Source: Desulfatiglans anilini DSM 4660
GTDB lineage: Bacteria; Desulfobacterota; DSM-4660; Desulfatiglandales; Desulfatiglandaceae
DNA: 64,000 bases
Reading direction: 5' to 3'
NCBI RefSeq assembly: GCF_000422285.1
Contig: NZ_AULM01000012.1
Coordinates: forward strand, 1 to 64,000
Shown: positions 45,480 to 53,330 of the stretch, piece after piece
Position numbering within the stretch: the first letter of the stretch is position 1
How the letters are laid out: the number at the start of each line of letters is the position of its first letter
Notes under the pieces: model-generated
The model's input: the letters and a program-made list of their open reading frames with translations, nothing else
Databases searched by the model: none
What the model was told of the DNA's origin: nothing
Made by a program: the position numbers and the translations under genes

Positions 45480-46400
45480 CTATTTTAGGAAGCTCTGGAT
45501 GATCTTATTCACAGCCTCGTCGTAAGTCAGGCCGAGGCTCATCAGCTTCATGAGCTGGTCGTTGGCGATCTTGCCGATGGAAGCCTCGTGGGTCATTTCG
45601 GCTTCCGGATGCCTCGCCTTCAAGGACGGGATGGTCTCGTTGGTCCCGTTGTCCATGATGATCGCATCGCACTCGATATGCCCGAAGCATTTGGCCTGCG
45701 CATCCAGCGTCGCGTAGAAATCCTGCCGCGAATCCCCTTTGATGACGGATCTGGAGATCATGTTGGCCTTGCTGTCTTCTCCGGCGAGCACGATCTCGTT
45801 CCGGGAGACGGCTGACTGCCGCCCGTCCGTCAGAACCCGTTCAGTGATGAGAAGCGAACTCCCCGGCCCGAGCTGCGCCTCGTTCCGCCTGACCGCCTCG
45901 TCGACGCCGCCGATCTGGCTCAATTCCATCTCGGCATAGGCGCCTTCCTCCATAAAAACGCGGGTCGTCGGGTTGAGGCTGCGCTTGCCCTTTCCTTCGC
46001 CGAGAGCCACGTGCTTTTCGACGTATTTCATGCGCGCATGCTTGCCGATCCGGAATTCGTGGATCCCTTCGTGCCCCTCTGGCGAGGATCCGCCGCAGTG
46101 GATCCCGCAGCCGGCGACGATGGTGACATCGGAGTCTTCTCCGACGATGAACGTATTGTACACCACGTCGTGGAGACCGGCCTGGCTGACGATGACGGGG
46201 ATATGAACCGACTCGTCCCGGGTTCCCGGCGCGATGGTGATGACGATACCGTTTCCGGCCTCGTTCGTCTCGATCAAGATGTTGGCGGACACCTCGCGGC
46301 CCAGCAGTTCCCCGTTCTTGCGGATGTTGTAGGCGCCTTTAGGAATGCCCTCGAGATCGGCCACCTCCTTCAACAGTTCTTTATCGATAGCACTTAGCAT
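45480..46400 (-). CDS. SufBD-type Fe-S assembly scaffold (SmsB-like)
   Basis: This 306-residue protein belongs to the SufB/SufD family and is shorter than SufB or SufD of the full SUF system. It contains VAGCGIHCGGSSPEGHEGIH (C98, C102), MKYVEKHVALG and the C-terminal PEAEMTHEASIGKIANDQLM, which is the most conserved stretch of the family. AAGGAGAG precedes the ATG at 46400, and the gene overlaps the ATPase gene by 20 bases. A lone SufC-SufBD pair matches the minimal SMS-type system described in anaerobes. No cysteine desulfurase or SufU gene is adjacent. Confidence 0.88.
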   Translation of the reverse strand: MLSAIDKELLKEVADLEGIPKGAYNIRKNGELLGREVSANILIETNEAGNGIVITIAPGTRDESVHIPVIVSQAGLHDVVYNTFIVGEDSDVTIVAGCGIHCGGSSPEGHEGIHEFRIGKHARMKYVEKHVALGEGKGKRSLNPTTRVFMEEGAYAEMELSQIGGVDEAVRRNEAQLGPGSSLLITERVLTDGRQSAVSRNEIVLAGEDSKANMISRSVIKGDSRQDFYATLDAQAKCFGHIECDAIIMDNGTNETIPSLKARHPEAEMTHEASIGKIANDQLMKLMSLGLTYDEAVNKIIQSFLK

Positions 46401-47142
46401 CGCTCTCTCCTTCGCAGACATCGCCGTAGCTGCAGATACTGAGATCCTCCAACAGTGGTATCGCTTCCTCCAGGCCCCCGGTGAAAACGATCCGGCCTTT
46501 CTTGATCAGCAGAAGCATGTCGGCCGCTTCGAGGAAGGCCCGGTTGTGGCTCACCACCAGAGTGGTTGTGCCATACTCCTTTTGCTCTCGTTTCAGGAGC
46601 TCGACCATCGGGCCGATGGTCCAGAGATCGATGCCGGTGTCCGGCTCGTCGTAGATGGCTATTTTGGGGTTGCGCGCGATCGTTGTCGCAAGTTCGACCT
46701 TCTTGATCTCTCCCCCCGACAGTTTGGAATCGACGGGCTTGTCGAGGAAATCGAGCGAACAGATGCCGACCCTCGCGATGATCTTCACCAGCTTATCCTC
46801 GTCATCCGTACCCATGGCAATCGAGAGGAGATCACGGAACGTCGTGCCTTTGAACCGGGCGGGATGCTGAAAGCTGTATGCGATCCCCGCCTTCGCCCTC
46901 TCGGTGATCGACCATCCCGAAATATCCTTGCCGTCGAAAAGGATCTCCCCGGACGTAACGGGATTGATCCCCATGATCAGCTTGGCCAGCGTGGTTTTCC
47001 CGCTTCCGTTCGGCCCCGTGATCGCATAAAATTTCCCCTTTTCGAAGGTGAAATCAACGCTATCGATGATGCTCTTCATACCCTTGCCGTCCCCGGATGA
47101 ATCATCCTGGACCGCAAAGCGGACGTTTTTCAACTGTAGCAT
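46381..47142 (-). CDS. SufC-type ABC ATPase (SmsC-like)
   Basis: This 253-residue soluble ATPase partners the SufBD-like scaffold. Walker A is GPNGSGKTTLAKLIMG, the Q-loop is YSFQHPARFKG, the signature is KLSGGEIKKVELA, Walker B is KIAIYDEPDTGIDLWTI and the switch histidine is in VVSHNRAF. AAGGAGAG lies 8 bases before the ATG. It is the first gene of the two-gene Fe-S assembly unit. A DEPDTGID in place of the usual DEPDSGLD is within family variation. Confidence 0.9.
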   Translation of the reverse strand: MLQLKNVRFAVQDDSSGDGKGMKSIIDSVDFTFEKGKFYAITGPNGSGKTTLAKLIMGINPVTSGEILFDGKDISGWSITERAKAGIAYSFQHPARFKGTTFRDLLSIAMGTDDEDKLVKIIARVGICSLDFLDKPVDSKLSGGEIKKVELATTIARNPKIAIYDEPDTGIDLWTIGPMVELLKREQKEYGTTTLVVSHNRAFLEAADMLLLIKKGRIVFTGGLEEAIPLLEDLSICSYGDVCEGESDAKCYR

Positions 47143-47389
47143 GTCGCAACTCTCCTTTTCGTTTTCGCGCGGAATCCTGCCGGATGCCAACGCATCGACT
47201 CCCCTGGCCGGACACAGCTAAAAGCCCGAGAATTTATCTTTCTAACCTGGGAGTGAATAAATTTCAAGCCTCAAATCCAACTTTCCTCCCACCCAGCCGG
47301 AACCCTTCCCTCGTTCACAGCCTTCTAATTTCCGGGCCGGGGCTCATTTTCTTTGGCTAAGAGCCGCATGGAGTATAAGATGGTGTCCC

Positions 47390-47555
47390 GCTGGAAATGC
47401 GGAATTTTCTTCACACCCTTCGGGTGCTCAGTCCCACCCCCTGCGGGGGCGGGTCCCGGTTTCTTCACACCCTGCGCGGAGACAGCCCCCGGGCCGCCGC
47501 ACCGGCGAACGTCAGATGGACGCCGAGACGGGCAGGCAAAAGCATTTCCAGATGG
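47390..47555 (+). repeat. Dispersed repeat, copy 8, with REP-like unit in the left arm
   Basis: The left end (CTGGAAATGCGGAATTTTC) runs into a REP-like unit (CACACCCTTCGGGTGCTCAG, then CCCACCCCCTGCGGGGGCGGG) and a second partial one. The right arm follows (GACGCCGAGACGGGC to GCATTTCCAGATGGAA). It lies upstream of the tRNA nucleotidyltransferase gene, and an open frame through it falsely lengthens that gene. Confidence 0.8.
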
Positions 47556-47683
47556 AATCAAGATGGTTTTCGACAGGACCGATCATGCCGCCGACAGATC
47601 ATCCATACCCCTTCTGCTGCGCTTCGCCCGGACGTTCTTCCGATGGTTCGAAAAACCGAGCAGCGAACCCAGGCTCCGCAGCC

Positions 47684-48988
47684 ATGCCGCCACCCGCCCT
47701 GCCCGAGGCCGTCCTCTGGGCCTGCCGCCGCCTCCGGGCCGCCGGACATGAGGTGGCCGTCGTCGGCGGCGCGGTTCGGGATGCGCAGCTGAAGCGCACC
47801 CTGGTCGATTGGGATCTGGCGACGAGCGCCCCGCACGAGGCCCTCCTAGAGCTCTTTTACGACACCCCGCATTTCGTCATCCAGGCCAATACCGTCACGC
47901 TGCTCCTCGCCGGGACCCGCCTCGAGATCACTCCGTTCAAGGGTAAAACACGCTCTCTTGAAAGCGACCTCGCCCACCGCGATTTCACCGTCAACGCCAT
48001 GGCCGTGGATCCATTCTCCGGCCGGTTCACGGATCCGTTCGGCGGGGCGGTCGACCTCGGCAAACGCCTGCTCCGTGCGGTACCCCCGGCCGAAGACCGC
48101 TTCCGCGAGGATCCTGTCCGCCTCCTGCGCGCCATCCGTCTCGCAGGGGAGCTCCGCTTTTCGATCGCCTCCGGGACCTTGCCCTCCCTCGTGAGCGAGG
48201 CCTGGCGCATCGATAGCGCCGCCAAAGAAAGAATCCGGGAGGAGCTCTTGAAGATCCTGCTCCTCAGACGTCCTTCATCCAGCCTGATCCTGCTCCGGAA
48301 AACGGGCCTGCTGGGGAGGATCATTCCGGAGCTGCTCGAGGCGTACCGGATGCCTCAGCGTCCCCCACACCTCTACACGGTCCTCAAGCATGTCTTCGAG
48401 TCCGTGGACCGGGTTCCTCCCAGCCCGCTCCTGCGGGTCGCGGCCCTGTTTCACGACATCGGGAAGCCAGCCACCCACCGAAAGGTCGAAGGGATCTGGC
48501 GTTTCCACGGTCACGCGGCCCTCGGCGCCCGGATGACGCGCGAGATCCTCCGCAGGCTGCGCTTCTCGTCGGCCTTTGCCGAACGCGCCGCCCATCTCGT
48601 CGAGCACCACATGCTCGATTGCGAGACGCCCTGGAGCGATCCTGCCATCCGCCGCCTCATTCGGCGGATAGGCCCGGAAGCCGTCCCCGACCTCCTTTCT
48701 CTGCGGCGCGCGGATCTCCTGGCGCACGGCGGAGGCTCCGAACAGAGGGTCGCAGCGCTCGACCGGCTGGAACAGCGGATCCACGAACTGATGCGGCAGC
48801 CTCTGCCTCTGCGGCCCAAAGACCTGGCCGTTGATGGACACACCGTCATGCGGCTCCTCGGAATCGGTCCCGGGCCCGCTGTCGGCAGAGTCCTGAACCA
48901 TCTGCTCACGGCCGTCTCAGAAGACCCTTCCTTGAACCGCGAAGACATCCTGCAAAACATCATCCGGGGCCTCCCTGAGAAAGAATGA
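47684..48988 (+). CDS. CCA-adding tRNA nucleotidyltransferase / poly(A) polymerase family with HD domain
   Basis: This 434-residue protein adds CCA or A residues to RNA 3' ends. The nucleotidyltransferase motif VVGGAVRDAQLKRTLVDWDL has the two catalytic aspartates, RDFTVNAMAVDP is the next motif, and an HD domain follows (VAALFHDIGKPATH, HLVEHHMLD). The ATG at 47684 is chosen because the longer frame upstream is repeat DNA; the ribosome site is weak, so an ATG at 47585 cannot be excluded. Whether it adds full CCA or only A cannot be told by eye. Confidence 0.85.
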   Translation: MPPPALPEAVLWACRRLRAAGHEVAVVGGAVRDAQLKRTLVDWDLATSAPHEALLELFYDTPHFVIQANTVTLLLAGTRLEITPFKGKTRSLESDLAHRDFTVNAMAVDPFSGRFTDPFGGAVDLGKRLLRAVPPAEDRFREDPVRLLRAIRLAGELRFSIASGTLPSLVSEAWRIDSAAKERIREELLKILLLRRPSSSLILLRKTGLLGRIIPELLEAYRMPQRPPHLYTVLKHVFESVDRVPPSPLLRVAALFHDIGKPATHRKVEGIWRFHGHAALGARMTREILRRLRFSSAFAERAAHLVEHHMLDCETPWSDPAIRRLIRRIGPEAVPDLLSLRRADLLAHGGGSEQRVAALDRLEQRIHELMRQPLPLRPKDLAVDGHTVMRLLGIGPGPAVGRVLNHLLTAVSEDPSLNREDILQNIIRGLPEKE

Positions 48989-49075
48989 GCCTCCGCGGGC
49001 CCCTCATCCGCATCGGGCCGTTCACCCCCAGCTGAAAATCACCTAGAAAACCCGCTCCGCTGCGCCATTTCAGGC

Positions 49076-49104
49076 TTGACCAATCGAAAGGCTTCTCCTA
49101 TACT
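49076..49104 (+). promoter_or_regulatory. Sigma-70 promoter
   Basis: TTGACC (49076-49081) and TATACT (49099-49104) are separated by exactly 17 bases, close to the consensus. The next gene on this strand is the MltD-like lipoprotein at 49580, so the transcript would have a leader of about 470 bases. Confidence 0.7.
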
Positions 49105-49579
49105 TCCCGGCAAAACATGTACGGGAGGCGCGGCAAGGCGGATACAGGCGCACGCATTCAGCGGCCCCTGACCTTCACGCAGAAATCCTTGAAGCCCCGG
49201 AGATTCCAATCCTCAGATATGGCCGCCTCCCATCGCACAGCCTTCACCGTGCGGATCCCGTACGGTCGGGCGATTTCGTTTACAGACAAGAAGTTTCGTT
49301 GCGTACACCTGCGTCCCAAAAAAATGCCTTTCCATCAACCTAACTTCCTCACCGGCGGATTTTCCGCCCAGAGGCCGGGGGACCATGCCCCCGGGTGCAG
49401 CCGATGGGTGCACCTCCAAGCGGCATTGGGGTCGAGCAGTTGCCGGAAGGCTTCGGAGATCATCGCAGGAGCGGTTGGCCGGAGTGCCCGGCCCCGCGCT
49501 TCCGCATCTTTCCGGTTTGACGCAGCGACGGGGTAAACAACCTGATTTCCTGACAAAAGAACAGGAACAAAGGAGGATC
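49105..49579 (+). other. Long untranslated leader or small RNA region
   Basis: This stretch between a good promoter and the lipoprotein start holds no convincing protein-coding frame. It contains several GC-rich pairings (for example GGCCGGAGTGCCCGGCC near 49470) but no riboswitch class I recognise. It could be a structured leader or a small RNA. Confidence 0.35.
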
Positions 49580-51433
49580 ATGCAAAAGAATCTCGTCTCG
49601 AGACTGGCGCGGGCCATTTGGCCGATGCTCTGTGGAGGGATGCTGCTGACGGGGTGCGCAGGCAGCGGTTTGCCCATCGATAACAGCGCGTTACCGCCGC
49701 AATCCATCGAAGGGGATCTGCGGCCGGGCGGCTACCAGGCCGCAGATTCAGGCGGCACATTCACCCGGGCCTCCAGCCCTGCGAAAATCCGGGGCGCTGC
49801 CCTTGAGCGCGTCGATACTACCTGTTTCTCCGATCAACAACTTCTCGATACCGCCCTCGATTTCTGCCAGGCATCGAGCGAGTATTGGGAACGGGGCGAA
49901 CTCGACAAGGCGCTTTCAGGCTTGGACGAGGCCTTCCGGCTGATCCTGCGCGTCGAAGACGACGCCGGGGAAGAGATCCTTCAGCAGCGCGACGATATCC
50001 GCATCACGATCTCGAAGCGCATCGTGGAGATCTATTCGTCGCGGTACACCGCTGCCAACGGACTTCACACCGCCATCCCCATGGTCATGAACGCGCACGT
50101 CGAAAAAGAAATCGCCTACCTGACCGCCCCCAACAACCCTTTCTTCATCAATGCCTACCGCCGCTCCGGCAAATACCGGCCGTTCATCCTGGACAAGCTC
50201 AAAGAGGCCGGACTGCCCGAAGAACTCTCCTGGCTGCCTCTGATCGAAAGCGGCTTCAAGGTCAGGGCCTTTTCACGCGCCCGGGCCCTCGGCCTCTGGC
50301 AGTTCATCGCCTCGACCGGCTATAAGTTCGGCCTCGAGAGGGACGAGTGGATCGACGAGCGGATGGACCCCGAGAAGGCCACCGATGCCGCCATCGCCTA
50401 CCTGACGGAACTGCATCGGATCTTCGGGGACTGGACCACGGCCCTGGCCGCTTACAACTGCGGTGAAGGCGCCGTCCTGCGCCACATCAACAGTCAGCAG
50501 ATCAACTATCTGGACAACTTCTGGGACCTTTACGAAAAGCTCCCAAGGGAAACAGCGGCCTACGTCCCGCGCTTTCTGGCCGTACTCCACATCCTGCAAA
50601 AGCCCAGCGCGTATGGAATCACCCTGCCCGAGGTCGATCCTGTCGTCCCGATGGAGACCGTGACCATCGGCAAACAGATCCACCTCAAAGCGGTCGCTGA
50701 AGCGATTTCCACGCCCTATGACTCCCTCCTGAGCATGAACCCGGAATTGAGGCAGAACACGACGCCCGAAAGACCCTACGAGCTCAAGGTGCCCATGGGG
50801 AAAGGGGAGGAACTGCTCGCCAAATTGGAAACGCTCCCCGCGTGGTGCCCGCCTGTAACGGTGGCCAAAGCCCGCACCTCCTCCTCAGCAAGCTCCAGCT
50901 ATGTGAGGCACCGTGTGCGCAAGGGCGAAACCCTCTCTTCCATCGCGGCACGGTACGGCACATCGGCTGACAGCATCAAATCCGCCAATCGGCTGAAGAG
51001 CAAAAACCGTATTCTCGTTGGATCCACCCTCAAGATCCCGACATCCAGCAGCTATGCGTCCCGGGCCAACACCACCGCCAAAGCGGCAACGCCCGCCAAA
51101 GTTCAACGAAAGAATTACTTGCAATATACCGTGAAGAGGGGGGATTCGCTTTTCGGGCTCGCCCGGCAATACGGTACAACCACCAAAGTGATCCAGTCCA
51201 TGAATGGCCTGAAGAGCTCCAACCTTCAAATCGGCCAGGTGCTGACCCTGCCCAGGGGAGGCGGTGCGTTCTCGGGCAGTCAGACCACAAAATACACGGT
51301 TATGAGGGGTGACAGCCCCGCGGTGATTGCCCGCAAATACGGCATGAATCTGTCGGAGTTTCTGACGCTGAACAAATTGTCGCCGCGGAGCACGATCTTC
51401 CCGGGGCAAAAGGTGCTCGTAACCATTCAATAA
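49580..51433 (+). CDS. MltD-like membrane-bound lytic transglycosylase with three LysM domains
   Basis: This 617-residue protein is a lipoprotein (lipobox LLTGC, cysteine 26). It has a lytic transglycosylase domain with the catalytic glutamate in LPLIESGFKVRAFSRARALG, then GLWQFIASTGYKFGL and LAAYNCGEGAVLRHI. Three C-terminal LysM repeats follow (HRVRKGETLSSIAARYGTS, YTVKRGDSLFGLARQYGTT, YTVMRGDSPAVIARKYGMN). It cleaves peptidoglycan from the outer membrane side of the periplasm. AAGGAGG lies directly before the ATG. Confidence 0.93.
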   Translation: MQKNLVSRLARAIWPMLCGGMLLTGCAGSGLPIDNSALPPQSIEGDLRPGGYQAADSGGTFTRASSPAKIRGAALERVDTTCFSDQQLLDTALDFCQASSEYWERGELDKALSGLDEAFRLILRVEDDAGEEILQQRDDIRITISKRIVEIYSSRYTAANGLHTAIPMVMNAHVEKEIAYLTAPNNPFFINAYRRSGKYRPFILDKLKEAGLPEELSWLPLIESGFKVRAFSRARALGLWQFIASTGYKFGLERDEWIDERMDPEKATDAAIAYLTELHRIFGDWTTALAAYNCGEGAVLRHINSQQINYLDNFWDLYEKLPRETAAYVPRFLAVLHILQKPSAYGITLPEVDPVVPMETVTIGKQIHLKAVAEAISTPYDSLLSMNPELRQNTTPERPYELKVPMGKGEELLAKLETLPAWCPPVTVAKARTSSSASSSYVRHRVRKGETLSSIAARYGTSADSIKSANRLKSKNRILVGSTLKIPTSSSYASRANTTAKAATPAKVQRKNYLQYTVKRGDSLFGLARQYGTTTKVIQSMNGLKSSNLQIGQVLTLPRGGGAFSGSQTTKYTVMRGDSPAVIARKYGMNLSEFLTLNKLSPRSTIFPGQKVLVTIQ

Positions 51434-51503
51434 AACGCAGGCGTGGCGGCCCCCGGCCCTTCTGCGCGGGTCGCCGGCGTCCGGTTTCGACGCCTTGACC
51501 TTT

Positions 51504-52190
51504 TCAGGCCGGAGAATGGAAAGGGGGCGAACCGGTGATGGCAGACACCTCACGGGACGAAACCCGGCGCCGCAGGGAAGCGGCGTCGTCTTGCACAATG
51601 TTCAGAAGCTCCCTCAGTTCACCGATCACGTAGTCGGGCTCCGGATCTCCCGGCTGCATCACTTCTGAAGGTTGGGCGCTCAGGAGGACGGAGAGAGCGC
51701 CCGCCCGAGCCCCTGCCATGACATCGAAGCGGAAGTCCCCGACCATCACCATTTGATGGGGTGGAAACCCCATCGCCTCGGCCGCCTTCAGGACCCCTTC
51801 AGGGTGAGGCTTCGGCCGCGCGTCATCCCTCGTAATCACCACTGAAAAGTCCTCCAAGGAAATCGGCCTGAGGTTTCCGAAGGCGAGCCGGAGCGATCGG
51901 GCGCTGTTGCGCGTGAGAATCCCCAATGACAGCGCCTTCGCCTTGAGCTGCAAGAGGCACTCCTGCGCCCCCGCGTTGGGCAGCGACCGCAGCGCCGCCT
52001 CTTGCTCCCACCGTTCCAGGACGTCTGAAAAGATCCGCCGTTCCCCGTCCGGTAATCCTTCGAGATATTCGAGGATCGGCACGTCAACCGGACAACGGAT
52101 CTCCTCCTTGATCGCCCGGAAGTCGAGTGCTCCCGGTCGCGTCAATGTCCCGTCGAAATCGAAAAGTACGCCCCTGATGGCCATGCTCAT
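51504..52190 (-). CDS. HAD-superfamily phosphatase
   Basis: This protein of about 228 residues is a HAD hydrolase of the phosphoglycolate-phosphatase type: motif I VLFDFDGTLTRP, motif II GILTRN, the lysine in RPKPHPEGVLKAAEAMG and motif IV MVGDFRFDVMAGARAGA. The alpha-helical cap is between residues 18 and 80. The start could be 52184, 52190 or 52202; the last would overlap the NRDE gene by 8 bases. The substrate is unknown. Confidence 0.85.
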   Translation of the reverse strand: MSMAIRGVLFDFDGTLTRPGALDFRAIKEEIRCPVDVPILEYLEGLPDGERRIFSDVLERWEQEAALRSLPNAGAQECLLQLKAKALSLGILTRNSARSLRLAFGNLRPISLEDFSVVITRDDARPKPHPEGVLKAAEAMGFPPHQMVMVGDFRFDVMAGARAGALSVLLSAQPSEVMQPGDPEPDYVIGELRELLNIVQDDAASLRRRVSSREVSAITGSPPFHSPA

Positions 52191-52194
52191 CGCT

Positions 52195-53007
52195 TCACCC
52201 ATGGAGCCCGTCCTCCGCCGCAGCGGCCGCCCGGTCCATCCTGAATACGTGCCGGACCATATGCCCGTTCAACGCCTGGTCCGGAGCGTACGTCTTCTCG
52301 GCAAAATGGGCCTCGCCGTCGGCTCTCACGAGCAGGACCATGGACGAACGGGTCCCGTAATCCGGGCTCTCGATAAAAATAGAGGAAAGGATCCGCTCCC
52401 ACTCACGGCCGACCCCGGTCTCCGGCAGGTCCTCGTCCCGGGCTGTCTGCCGGTCAGACAAAATTTCGAGAAGCCCCTCGATCAGATCCTCCTGCCGCCG
52501 GCAGCGTGCCATCGCATCCGCCAGGCGTTCTTTGCCCAGCACCACCTTCCGCCACGGGGTATCCAGCAGCCGGTTGGAGACCCCGTAGACACCCGGGCCG
52601 AGCGCCACAGGGTCGCTCCCCCGGTTGGAATACCAGTAGAGCTTTTCCAAATCGCCCAGCACCAGGTTGAACCCGTTGTATTCTGGAGCCCTGGCCCCAA
52701 GTCTTTCGAGAAAAGCGTCAACGGGGGCGTCCTTCCGCAGAAAGTCCGTGATGAGACATCCTCTTGACGGGGCATGTTCGTTGTGGGAAGCCGGATCCCG
52801 GTAATTGGTGATCCCGGCGATCCGCCCCCGGCGCGTGACGCCGAACCACGTCCCGCCGGCCCGCAGATCCCTCCCCGCCAGAAGGTCCGGCTCATCCTCC
52901 CAGAAGGAGGCCGGGGCGGTCGGCCGTTCGTAATATTCATCCCGGTTGGCGGCGAGCACCAGCCGATAGACCGGATGCACGCGCCAGGCGAAAAGGATCA
53001 GACACAT
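52195..53007 (-). CDS. NRDE (TANGO2-like) family protein
   Basis: This 270-residue protein begins MCLILFAW and carries the name-giving NRDE motif at residues 20-23 (LAANRDEYYERP), with the following GGTWFGVTRRGRIAGITNYR typical of the TANGO2/NRDE family. The N-terminal cysteine and fold suggest an Ntn-hydrolase-like protein. Proposed roles for the family include heme and lipid handling; none can be assigned here. It is followed by the HAD gene in a two-gene unit. Confidence 0.88.
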   Translation of the reverse strand: MCLILFAWRVHPVYRLVLAANRDEYYERPTAPASFWEDEPDLLAGRDLRAGGTWFGVTRRGRIAGITNYRDPASHNEHAPSRGCLITDFLRKDAPVDAFLERLGARAPEYNGFNLVLGDLEKLYWYSNRGSDPVALGPGVYGVSNRLLDTPWRKVVLGKERLADAMARCRRQEDLIEGLLEILSDRQTARDEDLPETGVGREWERILSSIFIESPDYGTRSSMVLLVRADGEAHFAEKTYAPDQALNGHMVRHVFRMDRAAAAAEDGLHG

Positions 53008-53251
53008 CGGTTCGAATTCACCCTGAGAAGAGCCGGTCGGGAAAGACCGGGCAGTTGACGGGAAGGCGCAGGGTTCGCGGGCTCCCGCGCCCGCCGCAGG
53101 AGGCCCCGGACTGCACCGACGGTGAGTTTAACAGAGATCGATCTGAATCATGAACATTTTTATTCCGGCAGGAAGCCTGGCAGCGGATCACGCAGGAAAA
53201 CCGCGCTGCAGCGCGGAGCCGCCGCCGAAGCGCCAACCGGAGAAAACAGCG

Positions 53252-53306
53252 GAGGCCGAGGGGCCCCGGGATCCGTAAGGACCCAGCGCCCCTCGACCTC
53301 TTTTTT
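53252..53306 (+). terminator. Terminator-like hairpin beyond cooS
   Basis: GAGGCCGAGGGGC (from 53252) pairs with GCCCCTCGACCTC (to 53300) around a 20-odd-base loop, followed by a run of seven T (53300-53306). The T-run makes it a good intrinsic terminator for plus-strand transcripts. On the minus strand it is the first structure after the cooS stop codon, but lacks the T-run there. Confidence 0.6.
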
Positions 53307-53330
53307 CAACCCATCACAGGGCAGCAGTGA

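Noticed and set aside
47516-47683. Upstream extension of the tRNA nucleotidyltransferase frame
   Set aside because: The first part is repeat-derived, and the conserved domain starts shortly after 47684.
49390-49579. Possible cyclic di-GMP or other known riboswitch before the MltD-like gene
   Set aside because: Some GC-rich pairings are present, but the conserved bases of the riboswitch classes I can recall are not.
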